Part shown: one piece after another, positions 16,426 to 25,422 of the stretch
How positions within the stretch are numbered: the first letter of the stretch is position 1
Layout of the letters: each line of letters begins with the position of its first letter
Assembly (NCBI RefSeq): GCF_018325905.1
Contig: NZ_AP021901.1
Coordinates: 5,022,001 to 5,086,000 of the forward strand
From: Pseudomonas sp. St316
GTDB lineage: Bacteria > Pseudomonadota > Gammaproteobacteria > Pseudomonadales > Pseudomonadaceae
Length of the DNA: 64,000 nt
Direction: 5' to 3'
Notes under the pieces: model-generated
Told to the model about the DNA's origin: nothing
Databases searched by the model: none
Seen by the model: only the letters and a program-made list of their open reading frames with translations
Program-made: the position numbers and the translations under genes

Positions 16426-17292
16426 ATGCCGCGCTGGTTGACCCGCATTGCCATGTTCATCGCCCTGCTGCTGACGCTCACTGCCTGCAGCCGCATCGGC
16501 CTGGCCTACCGCAACCTCGACTTGATCATTCCCTGGACCCTCAACGATTACCTGGAGATCAATGGCGAGAAAAAGGACTGGTTCAACGAACGCCTCAAGG
16601 AACACCTGAGCTGGCATTGCACCACCCAACTGCCCGGCTACCTCGACTGGCTGGATCGCCTCAAGACCATGGTACAAACCGACCAGGTGACCGACGAAGC
16701 CCTCCAACAACGCACCCGGGAAGCCAAGGCCGCCATCGCCGAGACCGCCCGGGAAATCACCCCCTCGGCCATCGAACTGCTGCAAGGCCTGAACGACGAC
16801 CAAGTCGATGACATGGACGCCGCCTTCGTCAAGGACCAGCGCAAACGCCAGAAGGAATACCTCAAGCCGTCCTTGCAGGAGCAGATCCAGGCACGCAGCG
16901 ACCGCATGGAGAAACGCCTGAACGACTGGCTCGGCCCGCTCAATGATGCCCAGCGCCAGCGCGTGATGGCCTGGTCCACCGCCCTCGGCGACCAGAACCA
17001 GCAATGGATCGCCAACCGCGCCCACTGGCAAAACCAGTTCAGCCAAGCCGTGGCCCAACGCCACAGCCCCGACTTCCCCAAACGCATCGAACAATTGCTG
17101 GTCAACCGCGAAAGCCTCTGGACCCCCGCCTACCGCGAGGCCTTCAGCAAAACCGAAGCCCAGGCCCGCAGCCTGCTGGTGGACCTGATGGCCGAAAGCA
17201 CACCGACCCAGCGCGAACGGCTGCTGAAGAAAATCGACGGGGTAAAGAAGGATTTCACTGATTTGAAGTGCCTGAAGGCAGCACGTTCCTAA
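16426..17292 (+). CDS. DUF6279-type lipoprotein
   Basis: This 288-residue protein has a lipoprotein signal peptide with lipobox LTAC (cysteine at residue 21) followed by Ser, compatible with outer-membrane sorting. The mature part is almost entirely alpha-helical and highly charged, with QRQRVMAWS and QRERLLKKIDG segments, and it begins RIGLAYRNLDLIIPW as in the DUF6279 family. The role of this family is unknown. It lies 81 bp downstream of the TorF gene in the same direction and may share its transcript. Confidence 0.8.
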   Translation: MPRWLTRIAMFIALLLTLTACSRIGLAYRNLDLIIPWTLNDYLEINGEKKDWFNERLKEHLSWHCTTQLPGYLDWLDRLKTMVQTDQVTDEALQQRTREAKAAIAETAREITPSAIELLQGLNDDQVDDMDAAFVKDQRKRQKEYLKPSLQEQIQARSDRMEKRLNDWLGPLNDAQRQRVMAWSTALGDQNQQWIANRAHWQNQFSQAVAQRHSPDFPKRIEQLLVNRESLWTPAYREAFSKTEAQARSLLVDLMAESTPTQRERLLKKIDGVKKDFTDLKCLKAARS

Positions 17293-17323
17293 AACCACTG
17301 AGATCCCATTTGAGAGCGAGCTT

Positions 17324-17413
17324 CTGTGGGAGCAAGGCTTGCCCGCGATAGCATCACCTCGGTCCATCTGATAGACCGTGTTGCCTGCATCGCGGGCAAG
17401 CCTTGCTCCCACA
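17324..17413. repeat. REPIN
   Basis: Inverted GTGGGAGCAAGGCTTGCC arms lie between convergent genes, with a stray AGCTCCCAC fragment at about 17419. Confidence 0.9.
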
Positions 17414-17448
17414 CAAGCCCAGCTCCCACGGGATTCAGTACAGGCCTG

Positions 17449-17841
17449 TCAGGCAATCTGCGCCTTCGAAGCCAAATCCTCGAACGTAAACTCATCCAGC
17501 GCATCGTCCTGCTCATCCAGCACCTGGCGCGGATGATCATTGCCCGGGATGCTGCTGTCGATCAGGCTTAACAACCGCGAACCACGCGGCGTCAGCACAA
17601 AGTTCTCGCCATTACCGCCCTCTTCCTCCGGCCTAGGCTCGATATAGTTACGCTGCAGCAACAACTTTTCATACTCCCCGGCAACCGCTTTCAGATGATC
17701 GAGGTTCTCGATCGCCTCGCCTTCAGCCGCTTTCGCTGCCGCGTACTGCTCCGCGTAAGCCCGAGGAGCAAAGCTGTGACCGGCGCCGTTCTGCACTTCG
17801 TGCAACAACAGTTCGATCAAGTCCCAGTTATAAGTCGTCAT
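17449..17841 (-). CDS. Uncharacterised protein, possible DUF2513-like winged helix
   Basis: This acidic 130-residue cytoplasmic protein starts MTTYNWDLIELLLHEVQNG. It has a helix that spaces a hydrophobic core (LDHLKAVAGEYEKLLLQRNYI) and a segment LTPRGSRLLSLIDSS, which together resemble the winged-helix arrangement of DUF2513-type proteins. The C-terminal 30 residues are strongly acidic. No partner gene is adjacent. A regulatory role is possible but unproven. Confidence 0.7.
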   Translation of the reverse strand: MTTYNWDLIELLLHEVQNGAGHSFAPRAYAEQYAAAKAAEGEAIENLDHLKAVAGEYEKLLLQRNYIEPRPEEEGGNGENFVLTPRGSRLLSLIDSSIPGNDHPRQVLDEQDDALDEFTFEDLASKAQIA

Positions 17842-18026
17842 CCTGGTCCATCCTCCAAAGAGTGAGATGCCTACCTAGGTTGTGACCGAGGCGCTGCGCC
17901 GCCGTTCAGCCGGGTTTCCAGGCGGTCTCAACCTTGAACCGACCAACGGCCTGTCGAATTGCTCCCAGGCCAGACGACCAACTGTTGAAGGCCGATTTAG
18001 CGGCCCTGACCACAGGAGACATCACC

Positions 18027-18758
18027 ATGAACGTAGAGAATCATCCAGTCGTCTCGCGGGAAGAATGGCTCGCCGCCCGCCGCCAACACCTGGCCCACGA
18101 AAAAGCCTTCACCCGCGAACGAGACAAACTCAGCGCCGAACGCCGCGCACTGCCCTGGGTAAAAATCGAAAAACCCTACCGCTTCCAAGGCCCACAAGGC
18201 GAACTGAGCCTGACCGACCTGTTCGGCGGACGCAGCCAACTGATCATCTATCACTTCATGTTCGGCCCCGGCTGGACAGAAGGCTGCCAAGGCTGCTCGT
18301 TCCTATCCGACCACATCGACGGCGCCAACCAACACCTGGCCCACCACGACGTCGCCGTGGTGGCCGTTTCGCGAGCGTCCTTCGCCGAATTCCAACCCTT
18401 CAAGCACCGCATGGGCTGGAGGTTCGACTGGGTCTCGTCGCAAGCCTGCGACTTCAACTACGACTTCGGCGTCAGCTTCAAAGCCGAAGACACCGCCGCC
18501 GGAAAAGCCACCTACAACTACGAAAAAACCGACAGCGCCGAAGGCGAACTCCCTGGCCTGAGCGTCTTCTATCGCAACGAAGCCGGCGACATCTTCCACA
18601 CCTACTCCACCTACGCCCGTGGCCTGGACATCCTGGTCGGTACCTACAACTACCTCGACCTGACGCCCAAGGGCCGCAACGAAGACGAAATCATGGACTG
18701 GGTGCGGCATCACGATAAGTACGAAAAGGCCGAGCCACGTAGCTGCTGCCATGGTTGA
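18027..18758 (+). CDS. DUF899 (thioredoxin-like fold) protein
   Basis: This 243-residue protein belongs to the DUF899 family. It has an N-terminal helical region (SREEWLAARRQHLAHEKAFTR) and the diagnostic LPWVKIEKPYRF. A thioredoxin-like core contains FGPGWTEGCQGCSFLSDHID, with two cysteines in a CxxC arrangement, and a conserved DLTPKGRNED segment lies near the end. The reaction is unknown; the fold suggests redox or peroxide-related activity. The ATG at 18027 is chosen from AGGAG 9 nt upstream; an in-frame ATG at 17934 lacks one. Confidence 0.85.
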   Translation: MNVENHPVVSREEWLAARRQHLAHEKAFTRERDKLSAERRALPWVKIEKPYRFQGPQGELSLTDLFGGRSQLIIYHFMFGPGWTEGCQGCSFLSDHIDGANQHLAHHDVAVVAVSRASFAEFQPFKHRMGWRFDWVSSQACDFNYDFGVSFKAEDTAAGKATYNYEKTDSAEGELPGLSVFYRNEAGDIFHTYSTYARGLDILVGTYNYLDLTPKGRNEDEIMDWVRHHDKYEKAEPRSCCHG

Positions 18759-18788
18759 TGCGCCAACCCGCGCAAGTCGAGCGCGATC

Positions 18789-18820
18789 CCCGTGGCGCGG
18801 GAGCTTGCTCCCGCTCGACT
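18789..18820. repeat. Single REP (GTGGCGCGGGAGC type)
   Basis: One hairpin copy, GTGGCGCGGGAGCTTGCTCC, has no inverted partner nearby. Confidence 0.7.
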
Positions 18821-18918
18821 GTGCAGCAGTCGCCCGTTTTTGCCTTAACCACAGCGCTGCGCAACAGGTTTGAGGTAATCGGAAGAGCTGCGAGCGCAGG
18901 TAACAGAATTAATGACAA

Positions 18919-18940
18919 CGGGCGACTTCTCAGTCGCCCG
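18919..18940 (-). terminator. Candidate terminator of brnTA
   Basis: CGGGCGACT and AGTCGCCCG form a perfect 9-bp stem with a 4-nt loop, 20 bp past the brnA stop. The minus-strand tail TTGTCATTAATT is only moderately U-rich. Confidence 0.55.
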
Positions 18941-18959
18941 CTTCATAGCATTAATTTGC

Positions 18960-19217
18960 TTATCGACGATGGCCCTGCTGAGCCTGCATGTATTGGCGAA
19001 GAAGCTGATTGATGCGTGTTTGATAGCCCGCGCCCTGCCCCTTGAACCACTCGACCACATCGGCATCAAGGCGAATGGTCACCGCCTGCTTGACCGGCAC
19101 ACGCAGCTCAGCGCGCCGGAAGAAATCCTCATCTAGTTCAGGGATATCGCTGGTATCGATGTCCGCGTCATTCAACTTGGCCAAGCGCTCCCAGTCAGTT
19201 TTCGATGTTTTCGACAT
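18960..19217 (-). CDS. brnA: BrnA-family antitoxin
   Basis: This 85-residue protein has the BrnA layout: a flexible acidic N-terminus that wraps the toxin (DIDTSDIPELDEDFFRRAELR) and a C-terminal ribbon-helix-helix-type DNA-binding segment (AVTIRLDADVVEWFKGQGAGYQTRINQLL). BrnA neutralises the BrnT ribonuclease, and the complex represses its own operon. The start overlaps the 3' end of brnT by 23 bp, consistent with translational coupling. A dyad upstream of brnT is a likely operator. Confidence 0.9.
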   Translation of the reverse strand: MSKTSKTDWERLAKLNDADIDTSDIPELDEDFFRRAELRVPVKQAVTIRLDADVVEWFKGQGAGYQTRINQLLRQYMQAQQGHRR

Positions 19218-19473
19218 AACGTATGGCCTCTTGTTTAGTGGCTTTACGAGCGGAGATGATGCGAATCACATTACCCCGTCGCTCGGTGTACACGACCACG
19301 CCAATCATCGCTTTGATCAGTCCAATAGTGATCCAGCGCTCTTCGCCGTAGTCCATTCGCTCATCGTGCAAGGCCAGCATCGGGTGCTGAAAGATGTCCG
19401 GCACGTCGTTGAAGTCGATACCGTGCTTAAGGACGTTGGCCCGGTTCTTGGCTTCGTCCCATTCAAATAGCAT
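19195..19473 (-). CDS. brnT: BrnT-family ribonuclease toxin
   Basis: This 92-residue toxin starts with the family hallmark FEWDEAKNRANVLKHGIDF and continues with a RelE-like barrel (ERWITIGLI, VVVYTERRGNVIRIISARKATKQE). Free BrnT cleaves RNA and stops growth until bound by BrnA. It is the first gene of the pair, as is usual for BrnTA. The local sequence (19474-20067) carries no other gene, so the pair stands as an isolated module. Confidence 0.92.
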   Translation of the reverse strand: MLFEWDEAKNRANVLKHGIDFNDVPDIFQHPMLALHDERMDYGEERWITIGLIKAMIGVVVYTERRGNVIRIISARKATKQEAIRYVENIEN

Positions 19474-19492
19474 GGGACCTTCTGTACTTACT

Positions 19493-19510
19493 TACGTACA
19501 TACACACTAC
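19493..19510 (-). promoter_or_regulatory. Candidate BrnA operator / brnTA promoter
   Basis: TGTAC and GTACA arms, with repeated TTAC units between them, lie 20-37 bp before the brnT start. A ribbon-helix-helix repressor typically binds such short dyads. Not otherwise supported. Confidence 0.4.
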
Positions 19511-20067
19511 TCTCCTCCGCAAAAATACACAGCCCTTGGTAGCTCAAGAACTGACCATCGGATCACTAGCGACATTGGAAAAAATTCAGGAGACGAAAAC
19601 GTGTTCGGCGCAGGACGCCTCGTTCCCTAAGATTATTGTCGTAACTGCCCATCTAAAATCAGTCGCATCCGGTAAAGAAGTGCGAAAGGTCCTGTACGGA
19701 GATGGAAACCTCCTGCGAAACGGACAGACAAGATGACAAACAGGTCCTAAGTAGGAAACGGGGGCTCACTCCGCCATTACGATGAATACGAAGGAGCCAA
19801 GCTCCACGCTCGCTGCTGCTAAGCACAACCCTCAAATCAATCGCTGCTCCCGTGGCGAGGGAGCTCCCGCTCGGCTGCGCAGCAGGCGCTTGCTTTACCT
19901 GGGCCAAAGCCAACAACTGCTAGGTCAAAGGTCCTACATAAAGCTCGGAAAGCGGCGTCTTGTGAGCTGAGAGCGGACCACCCTATATTGCTTCGTCGCC
20001 CAAATAGACGACCGGGTTTGGCGACCCGAATCGACAGAGAGACTCACCAACTTTCGAGGCTCTTGCT
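19511..20067. other. Gap of about 560 bp without a recognisable gene
   Basis: No ORF here reads like a protein. The stretch is more AT-rich than the surroundings. It contains several GGA trinucleotides and a REP remnant at 19851-19873. It may be degenerate accessory DNA associated with the toxin-antitoxin insertion. Confidence 0.4.
19851..19873. repeat. REP remnant (GTGGCGAGGGAGCTCCCGC)
   Basis: A shortened copy of the GTGGCGAGGGAGC element in which the central TTGCT is missing. Confidence 0.55.
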
Positions 20068-20340
20068 ATGACCAGATACATGCCCATCACCGGCATCGAC
20101 TGCATCCCCGCCACCCTGCTCATCGACACCGAAGCACCACTCGACGTCCTGTTCGAAACCGCCGACTACCGCATCCGCACCGTGACCCAAGTGCTGGAAA
20201 ACATCGCATTCCGCTCGGATATCAGCTCCGATACGCTGGTGCTTTCGGACTTTTGCAAGATGCTGACGATAGCCTTGCGTGATGGGTGCGACGTGATGGA
20301 TGTGATTGGAAGACGGCTGCGAGCTCAAGCGGCTGAATAA
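20068..20340 (+). CDS. Small protein, function unknown
   Basis: This 90-residue cytoplasmic protein has no signal peptide. It has a beta-like head (MPITGIDCIPATLLIDTEAP) and two helices (DVLFETADYRIRTVTQVLENIAF and LVLSDFCKMLTIALRDGCDVMDVIGRRL). It reads as genuine coding sequence, with GAGG 8 nt before the ATG and a good terminator 3 bp after the stop. I think similar short proteins occur in other pseudomonads, but I cannot name a function. Confidence 0.65.
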   Translation: MTRYMPITGIDCIPATLLIDTEAPLDVLFETADYRIRTVTQVLENIAFRSDISSDTLVLSDFCKMLTIALRDGCDVMDVIGRRLRAQAAE

Positions 20341-20342
20341 CG

Positions 20343-20373
20343 AAAACGGGCGCCCCTTGGGTCGCCCGTTTTT
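20343..20373 (+). terminator. Rho-independent terminator
   Basis: AAAACGGGCG and CGCCCGTTTT form a 10-bp stem with a 10-nt loop, ending in TTTTT. It directly follows the small gene at 20068-20340. Confidence 0.85.
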
Positions 20374-20473
20374 CACATGCACAGATAGCAAAAGTGATCG
20401 AGATATTTACAGCGTTTGACCCCGCAGAATATCTCAGCACACCAGAGGCCATTGCGAGAAAACCAGAGAAAAG

Positions 20474-20495
20474 GCCCCGCCTCAGAAAGCGGGGC
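20474..20495 (-). terminator. Terminator of the propeller-cytochrome gene
   Basis: GCCCCGC and GCGGGGC form a 7-bp GC stem with an 8-nt loop. On the minus strand it is followed by CTTTTC. It lies 27 bp past the stop at 20522. The plus-strand side is also T-rich, so it may work in both directions. Confidence 0.8.
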
Positions 20496-20521
20496 TATTT
20501 TGCTTCGCAGGTGCATGGCGA

Positions 20522-23008
20522 CTACTTGCCCGCCTCCTCAACTGCCTCCGTGTTCCGAGGACCGAAAGAATATTTCAGGGCCCGTGCCTTCATGGTCCGC
20601 GGATCAGGTAAACCTACAGTCTCTGGGCCCGCAAAGCCGGTGACACCTTTGCTGAACGTGGGATTGATCGCATCGAACAGGAAGCTGAAACCTTGTTTGA
20701 GCGAGCTCTGGGCGATGCCGTGACACCCCATGCAGCCGCCCATGGTCAGGCTTTGAGTGCTGTGGTCGTAATCCGGTACCTTGATGTTTGGCTGGTTGCG
20801 CGCATTGGTCAGGATGTTGGTATTCGGGATGGGGAATACGTTGCTCCCACGAAACAGCTGGATTCCCGGCTGGCTGCTTTCGACCATGATATTGGCCAGG
20901 TAGTAATCCGGATCGGTTTGAGTGCTCGACGGGATGGCCTGTACCCCCTTGAGCCGATAGTGCTTCCAGACCGAACTGTTGAACTCGCTGCTGCCGTCCA
21001 TGAGCTGCTTGACCTGGTCGTTCACCGCTACGACTTCGGAATGCATAGTGAGCGGTTGCACGACCCGGATCGGCCCGGCCTGCCCTTCGGGGATCCCGTT
21101 ACTGCCGGAGTACACCGGCGGATTAAGGGCCGCGTTTGCGACTTCGCCCTCTTTCGGCAGGGAAACCGTGTAGGTTTTATTGCCGTCAGAGAAGGTGGCG
21201 GTCGGGGGATTGTTTATATCGAAACCGGGATAATCAATCTTGTTGTAGTTGGCGATGTAGTAGAGCCCGGTCGGTGATTTACCGTCGGCCAGCGTCAGGG
21301 CGTCCTCGTGCTCGAACGTGGCGAAGATGAAGGTTGGGTAGTTGGGCGTCTTATGGATGATGTGCAAGGCTACCAGTGCGTAGTCTTCGTTCTGCGCCAC
21401 CGGGTCACTGTCGAGGCCCTTATAGGTCACCACCTTCGCCGTATGGTAGCGCCCGCGATTTTGTGCCGGGATGTCTGCCAGCTTGCGCCATGTCGCCTTG
21501 ACCTCAACCGCGCCGTCGGGCAGCACTACATGGGTATCCGGGAAGCTGCTCAGGCCTTTCGCATACTCATAAATGACGGGGTTCGCCTTGGCCTCGAACA
21601 GAATCTGGCTGTCGTTTGACGGGGCATAATCGCCCCGTGTCTTCGCCACATTTGGCGGATTGGTCGGGAAGAAAATAGCGTTTTGTCCTATTTGGGTCGC
21701 TTCATCCAGATTGTTGTAAAGATTAAAGGTGGCGCCTGGCGCCAAACGAATACCCTTGGGAAATTGTATATAGCTGTATTGCGGGTCAGAACCAAACGGA
21801 CGCGTCGGACCACCTGCGGTGTTTTTTTGTGGTCCTGCTGGAAACAACTCGGTGCGGTGAGCGAAGGTTTGCCATAACAAGGGGCTGGGAGACGTTGGCA
21901 TCATGCCCGAATCGGCAAAGCTGCTGCCGGGGTTGCCGACGCCACGGTTGGCCGGCAACGGTGCCTTGGCGGTATTGTTCAGTGCGAAAAAGCTCCGCCA
22001 GGCGAACGTTGCATAGTCGGTATGACTCAGGCCCGTCGCCAGGTCAGCGGGCAATTGCGGGTTGTTCCCCGTGAGATCGTTTGTAGTAATGCCATAGGAA
22101 ACACCCAATCCGGAGGGGTAGGCAGAACGTCCGGAAAAAGCGAAATAGGGTGCCCATTTGAGCCCATCGGTTGAATAAAAAGTATTGGGGCCACTGCTGA
22201 TGAATAGGCGGTCATTGAACATCGTCGCGCTGTTCAAGAAACTCTTGCCAGGGATCCCCGTCAGTCCCTGCTTCGCGCCCCAATTACCTCCTCGGTCATA
22301 AGTACGTTCGAACAGGCCGCCGTTAAAAAAAGTGTAATAGACCCTCAAATTACCGTTATAGACGACCGGTACCAGGTTCCCAATCGTGTCGGGGCCTTCC
22401 TGGAATGCGGTTTTTTCCGGGCTCCATCTAAGGCCGTCGTAGGTCACGTAGTAAACCGCCTTGCCGCCGTTCTCGTTGTACAAGACAAACAACTGACCGT
22501 TGTACACGACGGCTTTGTTACTCAGCGCGGTATGGATTGTATTGACCGAGTCCACAGGGGACCAATGGGTGCCGTCGTCGGAACTGATGGTCTTTAACTG
22601 TTGGCGCGGGGCGTCGGCAAAGGTCAGTACCAGCTTTTGCTTGAATACGGTGACGGAGACGCCACTGTAGATGTTACCGACCGGGATAGTGTTCGGTGCA
22701 GACCAGGCCTTCCCCTCTGTTGAATACGAGAAATAGATATTTTTTTGATCAGTGTTGCTGGCCCAGAACATGTAGACCTTGCCCTTGAACGACTGCACCA
22801 CGGGGACAAAGTACGATGAACTGTAGGGCACCACGCTCGTTGAAGAAGGCTTGCCACTTGAGGCATCCGGATGATCAAAAACATCGACTTCAATCCCCAC
22901 GCCTTGTTGCGGCGTTGCGACAATCACACTCTGCGCATAGGTCGAGGAGATAATAAATAAACCACACAAGCACAACATCAGCCGACTGAGTATTGCTTCA
23001 ATGCTCAT
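20522..23008 (-). CDS. Exported sialidase-like propeller protein with C-terminal single-haem cytochrome c motif
   Basis: The 828-residue precursor has a signal peptide (LCLCGLFIISSTYA, cleavage near residue 26). The first ~330 residues show repeated blades of the form GxxW-S/A-P (STEGKAWSAPN, DDGTHWSPVD, YDGLRWSPEK, RGGNWGAKQG, STDGLKWAPY), as in sialidase/BNR-type beta-propellers. The second half is a different, periplasmic-looking domain rich in Trp/Tyr. It ends with one haem c motif, CMGCH (C759, C762, H763), near the C-terminus. This suggests a periplasmic or surface redox protein with a binding or glycan-related propeller. The start ATG at 23008 has AAGGAA 8 nt upstream. It is monocistronic with its own terminator. 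The substrate is unknown. Confidence 0.75.
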   Translation of the reverse strand: MSIEAILSRLMLCLCGLFIISSTYAQSVIVATPQQGVGIEVDVFDHPDASSGKPSSTSVVPYSSSYFVPVVQSFKGKVYMFWASNTDQKNIYFSYSTEGKAWSAPNTIPVGNIYSGVSVTVFKQKLVLTFADAPRQQLKTISSDDGTHWSPVDSVNTIHTALSNKAVVYNGQLFVLYNENGGKAVYYVTYDGLRWSPEKTAFQEGPDTIGNLVPVVYNGNLRVYYTFFNGGLFERTYDRGGNWGAKQGLTGIPGKSFLNSATMFNDRLFISSGPNTFYSTDGLKWAPYFAFSGRSAYPSGLGVSYGITTNDLTGNNPQLPADLATGLSHTDYATFAWRSFFALNNTAKAPLPANRGVGNPGSSFADSGMMPTSPSPLLWQTFAHRTELFPAGPQKNTAGGPTRPFGSDPQYSYIQFPKGIRLAPGATFNLYNNLDEATQIGQNAIFFPTNPPNVAKTRGDYAPSNDSQILFEAKANPVIYEYAKGLSSFPDTHVVLPDGAVEVKATWRKLADIPAQNRGRYHTAKVVTYKGLDSDPVAQNEDYALVALHIIHKTPNYPTFIFATFEHEDALTLADGKSPTGLYYIANYNKIDYPGFDINNPPTATFSDGNKTYTVSLPKEGEVANAALNPPVYSGSNGIPEGQAGPIRVVQPLTMHSEVVAVNDQVKQLMDGSSEFNSSVWKHYRLKGVQAIPSSTQTDPDYYLANIMVESSQPGIQLFRGSNVFPIPNTNILTNARNQPNIKVPDYDHSTQSLTMGGCMGCHGIAQSSLKQGFSFLFDAINPTFSKGVTGFAGPETVGLPDPRTMKARALKYSFGPRNTEAVEEAGK

Positions 23009-23357
23009 AGATTCATTCCTTGAGTGAGTGTCTACCACAGGCCTGACATGTGCCTGGGTAGTTATTCCATTGCTGAAGCGTGATCTGCACTGACCGCGAA
23101 GTGCCAGGCTCAACCGTTTTTGTACTCACCTGCGTTGTTATTCATGGATAACACATGGGGTTGGAGGGCATCGACTGCAGGCACGCTCCGGCTTTTGCAG
23201 GCGGATGTGCGGCAGGCGCATCCTCCATGGTAGTCGACTGTTTAATATCGGCTAGGCGAACGCCGAAAAAGACCTCAAGCGGTGGCGACTCAAGGTGAAC
23301 TTTCCATCCAACTCGGGCCTCAACCCATTATCTGCCCAACAAGGAATACGAGGCTCC
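23009..23357. other. 349-bp divergent promoter region
   Basis: This gap separates the propeller-cytochrome gene from the small periplasmic gene. I see no ORF or clear operator. It presumably holds both promoters. Confidence 0.4.
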
Positions 23358-23636
23358 ATGATGAAAAACCTCCTGAAGCTCACCCTCGCCGCCGCCCTCA
23401 CCTGCGCCTTGCCAGCCTGGGCCACTTGCACGCCAGAGGAAGCGACCGCCAAGCGCGAACAATTGGCAAATGAAGTGACCAAGCTCACCGAGCAGAACCC
23501 GGACAAGGCCAAGGAAATGAACGACGAGTTGCAGGCCATGGACCTGGAGACTGCCAGCAAGGATGTGCCGGACAAGTGCCAGTTGATTGATAAGCGCTTG
23601 GAAGAGTTGAAGAACGCGAAAAAGAAAGCCGGGTAA
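23358..23636 (+). CDS. Small periplasmic coiled-coil protein
   Basis: This 92-residue precursor has a clear signal peptide (MMKNLLKLTLAAALTCALPAWA, cleaved before TC). The mature part is a charged helix with two cysteines (in TCTPEEA and in DKCQLID) that could form a disulphide. Heptad-like spacing appears in KREQLANEVTKLTEQNPDKA. GAGG precedes two tandem ATGs; the second (23361) has better spacing, so the true start may be one codon later. Function unknown. Confidence 0.75.
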   Translation: MMKNLLKLTLAAALTCALPAWATCTPEEATAKREQLANEVTKLTEQNPDKAKEMNDELQAMDLETASKDVPDKCQLIDKRLEELKNAKKKAG

Positions 23637-23665
23637 TCAGCCAAAGCCGAGCATCACCCGCTTTT

Positions 23666-23781
23666 TGTGGCGAGGGGATTTGTGGGAGCAAGGCTTGCCC
23701 GCGATGAAGGCGACGCGGCTTTTCAGAAATCGAAGCGCCTGTGTCGCGAGCAAGCTTTGCTCCCACAAATCCCTCACCACA
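23666..23781. repeat. REPIN nested in GTGGCGAGG/CCTCACCAC arms
   Basis: A GTGGGAGCAAGGC-type pair (23681-23767) is flanked by an outer inverted pair, GTGGCGAGGGGATT and AATCCCTCACCAC, giving a nested palindrome. Confidence 0.85.
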
Positions 23782-23830
23782 GGGCCTGGTTCACTTCCTC
23801 GCCACGGGGCTTTGCGTTAGATTCAATTAC

Positions 23831-23867
23831 CCATAAAAAAACCGGACCCAAGTCCGGTTTTTTATGG
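23831..23867. terminator. Bidirectional rho-independent terminator
   Basis: AACCGGAC and GTCCGGTT arms, with A7 on one side and T6 on the other, form a near-perfect dyad between convergent genes. It serves the small periplasmic gene and the DEAD-box helicase gene. Confidence 0.9.
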
Positions 23868-23882
23868 GGCACAGTCGCCAAC

Positions 23883-25229
<1,347 letters not shown>

Positions 25230-25422
25230 GGGTGCTACCTCGAAGAAATGCAAAAAAACAGCTGCATAGGGTAACGGTTTCGAGCGCGAAGGCCGAGTTT
25301 CTTTATACAAACGGCGGTAAATCAGTGCATTTTTATCAGCCGTTATTGCATCAACGGTCACTTGAGCGGGCTTAAATGCTCTAATCGTCCCGTCGCGTCT
25401 TTATAGAAGAACCCTTTTTTCC

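Noticed and set aside
19540..19780. Cluster of GGA motifs resembling an RsmX/Y/Z-type small RNA
   Set aside because: The enrichment is modest, there is no GacA-type upstream box and no terminator hairpin. A CsrA/RsmA-binding RNA cannot be supported.
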